A DNA stretch of 64,000 nucleotides from SG8-4 sp964598225 (GTDB lineage Bacteria > Planctomycetota > Phycisphaerae > Sedimentisphaerales > Anaerobacaceae), in the NCBI GenBank assembly GCA_964598225.1, contig CAZRBG010000012.1, positions 1 through 64,000 of the forward strand, read 5' to 3'. Each line of letters opens with the position of its first letter. Position 1 is the first letter of the stretch. The position numbers and the translations under genes are program-made. The notes beneath the pieces are model-generated. The model saw nothing but the letters and a program-made list of their open reading frames with translations. It had not been told where the DNA came from and ran no database searches. Of this stretch, positions 1 through 7,068 are shown piece by piece.

Positions 1-2142
1 TTTCTAGAATTAATGTTACTCTTTTGGCTCAATCTACACTTGTTTTGGGCCTAGCGGCTTGTATGATTTGCACAGCGATGCGCAGTTTGTCTGCTACTCG
101 TTGGATGGCGGGCAGATCAATAACGCCGGGACCTTCCGCAAGTTTGGCGGGGCGGGCGAGACCATGGTCGGCCCTCGCGTAGCTTTCCACAACACCGGGA
201 CCTTAGAGGTGCTTTCTGGAACGCTGGGCTTCGGTGGCGGTGGTTCCAGCGAGGATGCAACGGTACATTTTGAAAATGGTGGGCGTGTCCGTTTTTCCGA
301 CGAATTCGATTCTTATACCAATAATTCCTCACGCGTGAATTTATATGGGCAGACGACCGTTACAGGCAATGGTACTTTTCAGGTAGATGGGGCGGATGTA
401 ATGGCTCCTTCTGGCAGTGTCGCCACGATGCTTACATCTGAAGGAGCAACTGTGGATGTCTATGACGGCCGACTTGGGGCAGACGCGGGGGGTACACTTA
501 CGCTGGAGACAAGCGGAAGCGGTAAATTCACTCTCACTGGTGGTACTGTAGGCGGATCGGGTGATGTGATTAACCAAGCTAACTTCGAATGGACAGGAGG
601 ACGGGTCAGCGGNNNNNNNNNNNNNNNNNNNNNNNNNNNNNNNNNNNNNNNNNNNNNNNNNNNNNNNNNNNNNNNNNNNNNNNNNNNNNNNNNNNNNNNN
701 NNNNNNNNNNNNGTCTTTACGACCTACAAGGCGATGGACACGTGTTTCGTGGGTCTATGCCGAACGGCGGCCAGATCAATAACGAGGGTACTTTTCGCAA
801 GTCCGACGGGGATGGTGAATCGATGATCGGTTATAGGGTTGCCTTTCACAATACCGGAACGGTGGAAGTGGACAGCGGCACACTTGCATTCGGCGGCGGT
901 GGATCGAGTGAGGATGCGACTGTTACTTTTGAAAATGGCGGGCGTGTCCGCTTTTCCGACGAGTACGACAATTACACCGCGAACTCTTCACGTGTGAACC
1001 TATACGGCCAAACCGCCGTCATGGGCAACGGCACTTTGGAGGTAGATGGGGCCGCTTTAATGGCTCCTTCTGACACCGTTGCCACCATGCGTACTTCTGG
1101 AGAGGCAACTGTGGATGTGAGCGACGGCCGACTTGGGGCAGACGCGGGCGGTACACTTACGCTGGAGACAAGCGGAAATGGCAAAGTCATGCTCACGGGA
1201 GGATATGTAGGTGGACCGGGTGATGTGATTAACCAAGCTAACTTCGAATGGACAGGAGGACGGGTCAGCGGGAATTTGTTGAACGAGTCTCCAAACTTTG
1301 AAATAACGGGTACAACCTATAAGGGTGTTGGTTATTTGAAGAATGCTGGGACTATTGTGGATTCAAGTACGGGCCTGGGCTTTGGATCGGGGAGTCAACT
1401 CACTAATTTGGCTGGAGGTCTTTACGACCTACAAGGCGATGGACACGTGTTTCGTGGGTCTATGCCGAACGGTGGCCAGATCAATAACGAAGGAACGTTC
1501 CGCAAGTCTGGCGGGGACGGAGAATCAGTGATCGGTCCCCGCGTAGGTTTCCACAACACCGGTACGGTTGAAGTTGACAGCGGAACGCTGGCGTTCGCTG
1601 GAGGTTATAGTCAAACTGCCGGTGCGACTATGCTTAATGGCGGTACGATAACATCGACTACTCGTATGAACATCTACAGTGGGACCATAGAGGGAACAGG
1701 CACAATCGAGGCAGACATTCTAAATCACGGCGGGCTTGTGAGCCCCGGTTTTTCTCCTGGGATGCTGACAATTGAAGGTGACTACACACAAGGATCAGAG
1801 GCAATGCTGCTACTTGAAATGGCAGGTCTTGGTTTTGGTGAGTATGACATATTCAACATAACGGGCACGGCCACATTAGGCGGTTACCTTGAGATCGATT
1901 TTCTCAATGACTTCCGTCCCACGTTGGGCGACTCCTTCGACTTTCTCAATTATGCTTCCTGCATCGGTCAGTTCGATTCTATTTTTGTGCGAGGCTTCCC
2001 CGGATATGCTTTCGCCCCAACATATGGACCAACTGGTTTGACTTTAGAGACCAGCACCGTCCCGATGCCTTCTTCTGTATTTCTGGCTGCTCTTGGTCTC
2101 TTAACATCGTTCCGCGCGATGTATAGACAAAAAAACAGGTAG
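1..2142 (+). CDS. Repeat-rich secreted beta-strand protein with PEP-CTERM-like tail (5'-partial, interrupted by assembly gap)
   Basis: Seen: glycine/threonine-rich, beta-strand-type sequence built from units of about 235 residues (landmarks LYDL, GGQINN, GTFRK, FHNTGT, ENGGRVRFSDE), then a unique C-terminal domain. The tail is VPMPSS, a hydrophobic stretch (VFLAALGLL) and a basic end (RQKNR), a variant of the PEP-CTERM sorting signal. The protein is read in frame 2 up to base 612 and in frame 1 after the N run; the mismatch disappears if the gap is really 146 bp. Before base 59 the homologous reading continues in frame 3 (STLVLGLAA), so a one-base frameshift lies near base 56-59. Known: PEP-CTERM proteins are exported and processed by exosortase. 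Inferred: an exported, exopolysaccharide-associated surface protein. No exosortase is in the window. The true start lies outside. Confidence 0.75.
59..1607 (+). repeat. Tandem ~705-bp coding repeat (three copies, last partial)
   Basis: The Leu codon of the LYDL landmark occurs at 59, 715 and 1420. Copies two and three are offset by 705 bp. Long stretches are near-identical at the DNA level, for example 'gtctttacgacctacaagg' at both 713 and 1418. The near-identity probably caused the assembly break. Confidence 0.85.
613..712. other. Assembly gap (100 N placeholder)
   Basis: Exactly 100 N. The flanks align to the second repeat copy at 1271 and 1418, leaving 146 bases between them, so the true gap is probably about 146 bp. 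That length restores one reading frame across the gap. Confidence 0.95.
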
Positions 2143-2214
2143 GCGGGAGGAGCGAAGTCGGTGGGGCGAGCCGCCACCCTACACGGGTATTCGCTAAACG
2201 CTGCGCGCTGTTCG

Positions 2215-3051
2215 CTAATATGCTTTGAAGTTTTTCATCCATTCCGGCCAGGCGTCGGGTGTTGCTCCTCCGGCTTGGGTCCAGGGGCCGGTGGTGTCGA
2301 ATCGGCGGTGCCATTTCAGGGTCCATAGCTCTTTTATGCCGACTTTGCGGACGGAGAAATCTACCATGACGGTGTTATTGGTGCCGTTGTGGCGGTTGAT
2401 ACAGTATCGCTGCATCATTCCGGATCCGCCGGTTCCGTCCTCGTTGACCGGGGGATTATTGTTGTGCTGCGGCATGCCGCCGAGCCATACGGCGTCGAGG
2501 AACATGGGGATGCGGTTCGCGCCGCGGACGTCCGGCGAGGTCCAGTACCACTCATTTTCGCCGATCACGCCGCCGGGATTCCTCGCGTATGCCGGGTTGC
2601 CGACGTAGTCGTTTATGCCGTAGCTGCCCGCCAGCCCGGCGTAGCCGTAACGCGAATCGTTCTCCGGAAAGACGCCGTACGCCTCGAACGCACTGCCCCA
2701 GAGACCCGTGGCGTTATCGGCATCCGGTTTCGTCGCGGCGGGGCAGAAGTTGATCTCCTCGTCCTTGTAGTGCGGCCGCAGCGCCCCGATCCAGACGTGG
2801 CCCTGCTGGCTGGTTGACCAGGCGCCGTAGAACTGGCCGTTATTGTCGTCGGTGTACATCTTGAAGATCAGGCCCCAGTGCTTGAGGTTGGACATGCACG
2901 CGACCTCGCGAGCCTGTTTGCGCACCCGGCTGAGAGCGGGCATCAGAATCGCCAACAGCAGGGCGATAATGGCGATCACCACCAGCAGCTCTATCAGGGT
3001 AAAACCATTGATTCTGTGACCCAATCCGATCCGACCGCTCGAAAGCGACAT
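2215..3051 (-). CDS. Type IV pseudopilin-like protein, class A (H-x9-D[WF]S tail)
   Basis: Seen: 278 residues. A short basic leader is followed by the prepilin processing and methylation motif (GFTLIELLVV) and a hydrophobic helix, then a periplasmic domain. The end is INRH-x9-D-FSVRKVG, then KELWTLKWH and WPEWMKNFKAY. Start at 3051 is chosen because AAGGGG lies six bases upstream and the predicted transcript begins near 3074; the longer TTG start at 3066 would leave no leader. Known: planctomycetes carry many single prepilin-like proteins with an H-x9-DG motif, function unresolved. Here DG is replaced by DF. It converges on the upstream gene and stands alone. Inferred: exported, inner-membrane-anchored pseudopilin. 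Confidence 0.85.
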   Translation of the reverse strand: MSLSSGRIGLGHRINGFTLIELLVVIAIIALLLAILMPALSRVRKQAREVACMSNLKHWGLIFKMYTDDNNGQFYGAWSTSQQGHVWIGALRPHYKDEEINFCPAATKPDADNATGLWGSAFEAYGVFPENDSRYGYAGLAGSYGINDYVGNPAYARNPGGVIGENEWYWTSPDVRGANRIPMFLDAVWLGGMPQHNNNPPVNEDGTGGSGMMQRYCINRHNGTNNTVMVDFSVRKVGIKELWTLKWHRRFDTTGPWTQAGGATPDAWPEWMKNFKAY

Positions 3052-3080
3052 ACATAACCCCTTCAATGTGATTTTGTACC

Positions 3081-3109
3081 ATTATAGCGTATTGTGCATT
3101 GAACAACAA
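3081..3109 (-). promoter_or_regulatory. Sigma-70-type promoter for the 2215-3051 pseudopilin
   Basis: On the minus strand, TTGTTG (3104-3109), 17-base spacer, TATAAT (3081-3086). Start of transcription is expected near 3074, leaving a leader of about 23 bases that includes the ribosome site. Confidence 0.6.
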
Positions 3110-3130
3110 CATCAAAGTGCGCGCAGCTAT

Positions 3131-3162
3131 CCCTATCACGATAAACGACGATCGTGATGGGG
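3131..3162. promoter_or_regulatory. Inverted repeat, possible operator
   Basis: ATCACGAT (3135-3142), 8-base spacer, ATCGTGAT (3151-3158), extended to 12 base pairs by CCCT/GGGG with one T-G pair. It lies just upstream of the minus-strand promoter, between divergent genes. It could be a regulator site or a cruciform. Confidence 0.45.
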
Positions 3163-3269
3163 GGTGCAACCCAGCCGAGCCGGGCCCAATGAACGCGTTG
3201 AGGGCGGAGGTTTTAGGTTTTGATTTTTCAGTCAACGGATGTAGAATTGCGCGAACATTAGCATTGTTT

Positions 3270-3298
3270 CAGACATCTTATTACGGATGATTTATTAT
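3270..3298 (+). promoter_or_regulatory. Weak promoter placing the 3305 ATG near +1
   Basis: CAGACA (3270-3275), 17-base spacer, TATTAT (3293-3298), then six bases to ATG at 3305. The -35 match is partial (GACA only). Confidence 0.35.
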
Positions 3299-3304
3299 TC
3301 CGAT

Positions 3305-4354
3305 ATGAATAACGGCAAACTGAAGACGGCGGTACTTGGCCTCAACGAGGGCGGCCGGCTCCTGCTGGAAGCGGCAGGGCGGGTGGATGGCCTTCAAATT
3401 GCAGCCGTGGCGGATAAGGACCAGAATCTGGTCGAAAAGCTCGCCGATGAGTACGGATGTGCCGCGTTTGACGATTACAGGCAACTGGTGATGCAGAACG
3501 ATCTCGACTGCCTGGTGGTGGCCGAGGCGATGCACCGCTGCGAAGAGTACGTGCGGATGGCTATGAAAAAGAGATTTCACGTGCTCAAGATGCCGCCGGG
3601 GGCGAGGGATTTCGAGGAGGCGGCGGAGTTCGTGCGTCTGGCCGAGGAGCAGGACATACGTTTTGCCATTGCCAATCCGAGCCGGTTCGCCCGAAGCTTT
3701 CGTACGTTGCGGCAGCATTTGCAGGAAGGGCGGATCGAGAACGTATTTTTGATCACCGCCTTCTGCAACCCCGGCGATTCGGAGCCGCCCGGCTGGCAGG
3801 GCGATCCCAAGCTGTCCGGCGGGGGGGTGTTGTTGCACAACTGCTACCGGATTGTCGACCAGATAGTCGCCAATTTCGGCATGCCGGAACAGGTCTATGC
3901 ACTCAGCACGAACAAGGCCCCGGACAAACAGCAAAGGCTTTACCTTGCCGAGGATACGGCGGTTGTTACGATGAAATTCAGCGGCGGCTGTATCGGGAAT
4001 CTCGTGACGTCTCGGCGGGCGGGCATCGGTCCGGCGGAAGAGTTCATAAGAGTATACGAAAAGAACGGGACGCTGACGGTCGATGATGAACGGCTTATCT
4101 ATGGCGGCGAGTACGACGACGAGACCGAAGAGAACGACGACGAAGTCGTGCGAATGACCGAGCTGCTCGAGAATTTCGCTATGAGCGCCCGGTTGCCGGA
4201 TACGAACAAGTTGTGCAGCAGCGCCAGAGAGAATCTGCAGGATATGGCCGTCATAGAATCGGCCTATCTGTCGGCCCGGACGGGTTTTCCCGAGGAGCCC
4301 GGCAGAATCCTGCAAATGTCGGCTCCGCTTGCAGAGGAAACAAGCGCCGAGTAA
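3305..4354 (+). CDS. Gfo/Idh/MocA family oxidoreductase, cytoplasmic
   Basis: Seen: 349 residues; N-terminal Rossmann-type fold (TAVLGLNEGG, then IAAVADKD) followed by the family's C-terminal alpha/beta substrate domain. The usual Glu-Lys-Pro signature after 'HVL' is replaced by LKMPPG, so the conserved lysine seems absent at its position. There is no signal peptide, unlike the two twin-arginine relatives at 28390 and 56319. ATG 3305 is preferred over 3287 because a candidate -10 lies at 3293-3298. Known: the family performs NAD(P)-dependent oxidation or reduction of sugars and cyclitols. Inferred: a divergent member, possibly with altered catalysis; substrate unknown. Confidence 0.8.
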   Translation: MNNGKLKTAVLGLNEGGRLLLEAAGRVDGLQIAAVADKDQNLVEKLADEYGCAAFDDYRQLVMQNDLDCLVVAEAMHRCEEYVRMAMKKRFHVLKMPPGARDFEEAAEFVRLAEEQDIRFAIANPSRFARSFRTLRQHLQEGRIENVFLITAFCNPGDSEPPGWQGDPKLSGGGVLLHNCYRIVDQIVANFGMPEQVYALSTNKAPDKQQRLYLAEDTAVVTMKFSGGCIGNLVTSRRAGIGPAEEFIRVYEKNGTLTVDDERLIYGGEYDDETEENDDEVVRMTELLENFAMSARLPDTNKLCSSARENLQDMAVIESAYLSARTGFPEEPGRILQMSAPLAEETSAE

Positions 4355-4382
4355 GCGGCCTTTGATCTGCCGGCAAAGTAGT

Positions 4383-4411
4383 TTGACAAATAACTCGGTT
4401 ACCAATAGTAT
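4383..4411 (+). promoter_or_regulatory. Promoter for the 4459 zinc-ribbon gene
   Basis: Consensus TTGACA (4383-4388), 17-base spacer, TAGTAT (4406-4411). Transcription start is expected near 4418, about 40 bases before ATG 4459, which has its own GGAG site at 4447-4450. Confidence 0.65.
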
Positions 4412-4458
4412 ATTAACGTGAATGATTGAACCAAATTTTAGTTTTTGGAGACAAAGGC

Positions 4459-4896
4459 ATGGACGATAGTAAGAAAAAACCGATAATGATAGCTGTCATA
4501 GTCGCGAGTCTGGCAATAGCCGGTTGGGTTACCTTCAGGGGCGGATCCGAGGGCGGCATCAGCAGCATCCCCGAAGACGAAATGCAGTGGGTGAAATGTA
4601 ATAACCCGGCATGCAACGCCGAGTACCAGATGAGCAAGAGGAAGTACTATGAGGCCTTAGCGGCAAATCCCAATCCTAATCCAATGGCACAAGGTCCTAT
4701 GCCGCTCACTTGCAAAGAATGCGGCAAAAAGAGTCTTTTTGGCGCGATGAAGTGCCCAACGCCCGACTGTGGTACTGTGTTCATCGAAGGGACCGGAGCA
4801 GAAGGACCCGGAGATTTTCAGGATCGCTGCCCGGAATGCGGGCTCAGCGAAGATGAAGAGCGGTGGAAGAGAAGAACGGGTGGTACTGGCAAGTGA
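4459..4896 (+). CDS. Small membrane-anchored zinc-ribbon-like protein
   Basis: Seen: 145 residues. Residues about 8-27 form one membrane segment (IMIAVIVASLAIAGWVTF), followed by a soluble domain with paired cysteines: CNNPAC, CKECG, CPTPDCG and CPECG. Their spacing suggests two zinc ribbons. Start 4459 is chosen for GGAG eight bases upstream. It has its own promoter and is followed at once by a strong hairpin. Not recognised as a named family. Inferred: a metal-binding envelope protein with the ribbon domain exposed; which side of the membrane is uncertain. Confidence 0.65.
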   Translation: MDDSKKKPIMIAVIVASLAIAGWVTFRGGSEGGISSIPEDEMQWVKCNNPACNAEYQMSKRKYYEALAANPNPNPMAQGPMPLTCKECGKKSLFGAMKCPTPDCGTVFIEGTGAEGPGDFQDRCPECGLSEDEERWKRRTGGTGK

Positions 4897-4908
4897 TAGG
4901 CCTTCGGA

Positions 4909-4941
4909 AGGGGCTTTTCAATTGTCAATTGAAAAGCCCCT
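4909..4941 (+). terminator. Strong hairpin after the zinc-ribbon gene
   Basis: Perfect 15-bp inverted repeat, 4909-4923 and 4927-4941, with a 3-base loop (GTC). No T-run follows. Its right arm (4933-4943) can instead pair with 4969-4979, so two hairpins are mutually exclusive, as in attenuators. Confidence 0.6.
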
Positions 4942-5077
4942 GCCTGGAGGAGAGGGAGAGAACCCAAAGCAGGGGCTTTATCGAGTACTTTTCATCACAC
5001 TATAGTTGTTAGCTTCCCAGGGCCAACATTGCCCAGAATCTGTTTATATTGTGCCGGCGCCCATGCCAAATGTAACG
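4935..5077 (+). repeat. Intergenic hairpin element, copy A
   Basis: Begins with AGCCCCTGC pairing with GCAGGGGCT across about 25 bases. Conserved blocks follow: GTACTTTTCA (4985), CACACTAT (4996), GTGCCGGC (5051) and AATGTAACG (5069). Copy B at 5597-5740 has the same blocks, the last two at offsets 117 and 135 against 116 and 134 here. No open reading frame of note. The rest of 4897-5275 shows nothing recognisable. Confidence 0.75.
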
Positions 5078-5275
5078 CTTTTTCTGAATTTAGCGTTTTT
5101 TCCGAATCTGCCCCGAAATATCGCCCGATCCCTGCCTAAATTCCATATCCGACCCAACGGAGTCTGTAGCCGCTTCTTATCGGGGTGAAGTTTTTCGCAA
5201 AAAATTCATTTTTTGGCGATTTTTTCCGTCTACATTTGCCCGTTTCATACGCCGTATAAGTAGCAGGAGCAACGT

Positions 5276-5497
5276 ATGGATAAGAAGTGCATTAACTGCC
5301 GGTATTTCAAGCTGGGCAGCGTCGGACCAGCGAGAAAAGAGCACGTATGGGGAGATTGCCTCAGGATCAAGAAAGATTCCCGCCGAGGGAAAAATCCGAA
5401 CTCGATCGTCAACTTCACCTGGGCGGACGCCTGTTGCGGGCACTTCGAGCCAGTCGAGCCTGCAGAGCAGGGCCGGCAGGACAGCGACTCGGAATGA
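5276..5497 (+). CDS. Small Cys-rich protein, probable metal site
   Basis: Seen: 73 residues. Cysteines are arranged as CINCRYF, DCLR and DACCGHFEP, ending in an acidic tail. AGGAG lies nine bases before the ATG. Known: short proteins with a CxxCxYF...C...C pattern occur as uncharacterised genes in many bacteria. Inferred: zinc or Fe-S binding. It lies between the two copies of the intergenic hairpin element. No function can be assigned. Confidence 0.6.
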   Translation: MDKKCINCRYFKLGSVGPARKEHVWGDCLRIKKDSRRGKNPNSIVNFTWADACCGHFEPVEPAEQGRQDSDSE

Positions 5498-5596
5498 AGT
5501 TGCTCTCGAATGCACTGCGATGTCAAATCTCGAATAGTGTAATACGGAAAACCGAAACGTATAAGCAGGCGAGAGGCGGAGCGCACCAATAAAAAT

Positions 5597-5740
5597 AGCC
5601 CCTGCTTGACGGAGGAGTGGAGTGGTTAAGCAGGGGCTTTATGCGACAGTGTACTTTTCAGCACACTATCAGCCTCCTTCCGTGGAGAACCATATCAAAT
5701 TGTCTACGAATTAGTGCCGGCAAAGGTTCCGAATGTAACG
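5597..5740 (+). repeat. Intergenic hairpin element, copy B
   Basis: AGCCCCTGCTT pairs perfectly with AAGCAGGGGCT (5628-5638). Conserved blocks are GTACTTTTCA (5651), CACACTAT (5662), GTGCCGGC (5714) and AATGTAACG (5732). It is the second copy of the element at 4935-5077. Outside the element, 5498-5962 has no gene I can support. Confidence 0.75.
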
Positions 5741-5962
5741 GTTGTTTTGTATATAATGTTTATATAGATTGTGTGGATTAGTAAAGCTGTCTCTATGTGA
5801 CTTAGTCACCGGGCTATCTAACGGGCCGGGAGAGGAGGGAGCTATTTGACGCGATCCCTCGCGATAAAGTGCTCGAGCAGCCAGTGGAGGTCTTCGTTGT
5901 TCGGCGAGGTTCTGTTCATTCCCGAATGAGACGACGGGTTTTCGGCGTTTTCTCTTATGAAC

Positions 5963-6331
5963 TCAAGGGTGCGCGCATCCATCCACGTCCTTGACGTATC
6001 TCCACATTGTGCCGGCCCGGATCCCTCTGAAGCGATCCTGGTTGGTAATAGTCGTCGGGGCGGGATTGTACGCAAGGTTGTTTCCGGCGACGTCTTTGGG
6101 ACGGTGAATCCAGGGGCTGTCGTCGTTTGCCGTGTCGTAGCAGGCTCCGTTACACATGAGCTTGCCGTCGTTGTCGTCGGCGTACATAATCCAGCCCGTG
6201 AGCAAACTCCTGTGATTGCCCAGGCAGACCGCGCCGGTGGTGGTTTCCTTTGCGATTTGCAGAGCCGGAATGAGAATTGCCATCAAAATAGCGATAACGG
6301 CTATTACTACGAGTAGTTCAATTAAGGTAGG
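5963..6331 (-). pseudogene. Pseudopilin N-terminal fragment, cut at codon 1 of the helix
   Basis: Seen: reads TLIELLVVIAVIAILMAILIP and then a class-B-like periplasmic part ending MWRYVKDVDGCAHP and a stop at about 120 residues. The usual H-x9-DG end is missing. The residues before TLIEL (normally GF) and the start codon are replaced by unrelated sequence where the transposase fragment begins at about 6331. Inferred: dead remnant. Confidence 0.7.
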
Positions 6332-6650
6332 GTTTGCCCGAGTACAAGGATGAGGAGCCCTTTCATCATTCTCTGATGACTCATTTCCGAAAGCGATTCG
6401 ATAAGGACACACTGGCCAAGATTAATGAATTGATCGTGTTCAATACACTGGATAAAGAAAAGAAAGACGATCCTCAAGAAGATTCGTCGAGTGACACTCC
6501 AACTTCCAACCGTGGCAAGCTAATTTTGGATGCTACCTGTACTGGCGCCGACATTACCTATCCGACGGACTTGAAGTTACTCAATGAAGCCCGAGAGAAA
6601 ACAGAAGAGATTATCGACAGGATGCACGAGCCTCTGGTAGGTCTCAAGTG
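6331..6650 (+). mobile_element. Transposase fragment, IS1182-like (IS5-superfamily)
   Basis: Seen: reading frame from about 6331 with an in-frame TAG just before (6328-6330). It encodes PEYKDEEPFHHSLMTHFRKRF near its start, then an Asp/Ser-rich linker and RGKLILDATCT, YPTDLKLLNEAREKTE. This matches the central part of IS1182-type transposases as I remember it: start and DDE C-terminus are absent. It ends at about 6650, directly against the pseudopilin fragment that follows. No terminal inverted repeats were seen at either edge, so this is a remnant, not an active element. Confidence 0.75.
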
Positions 6651-6943
6651 ATTTTTACATTCACTATCTTTATCCCGAATGGAAATGGTTCGGTGCACCC
6701 CCGGTGCGCCACGGCGAAGGCACAACGCTTTCGATGGCAGATGGTCACGCCGAGTACTGGAAATGGAAAGGACGCGAGACCGTAGCCATACCACGCCAAG
6801 TGTTTCCGGTCGGCACAGGCAGGTTCGCTGAACTGCTGGAAGCAGACTACAAGCCACAGACTGATGACGGATTGTACGACCTGCAAAGGCTGCAAAGGGC
6901 GACCTGGGACAGGCTGGGGTATTCGACGGAGGAGGGTCCTTAG
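6650..6943 (+). pseudogene. Pseudopilin C-terminal fragment, class B
   Basis: Seen: an open frame from 6650 reads DFYIHYLYPEWKWFGAPPVRH, then TLSMADGH-EYWKWKGRET and LYDLQRLQRATWDRLGY. This is the C-terminal third of the class B pseudopilins at 18952 and 19880 (compare NDFYVYYLYPRW). There is no prepilin helix and no start. It directly abuts the transposase fragment. Inferred: remnant left by insertion and deletion. Confidence 0.75.
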
Positions 6944-7068
6944 ACTCGGGGGCGCTGCGGATAGTGGCCAGTGCCGGGCTTTAACTGGACTTTTTCATAA
7001 AAACTTGGAAAAAAGTGAAAAAGATCGTCAAGTTTTGCGTTCTCGTTACACTTAATTAATAGGAGTCG

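Noticed and set aside
3281..4405. Long open frame (374 codons) on the minus strand
   Set aside because: It is antisense to the 3305 oxidoreductase gene, arises from codon bias and shows no family motif.
5006..5188. 60-codon plus-strand frame after the zinc-ribbon gene
   Set aside because: It overlaps the structured repeat copy A and has no ribosome site; the copy B region has no equivalent frame.
5742..5760. TATAAT at 5752 as a promoter
   Set aside because: No -35 match at 16-18 bases upstream and no gene it would serve.
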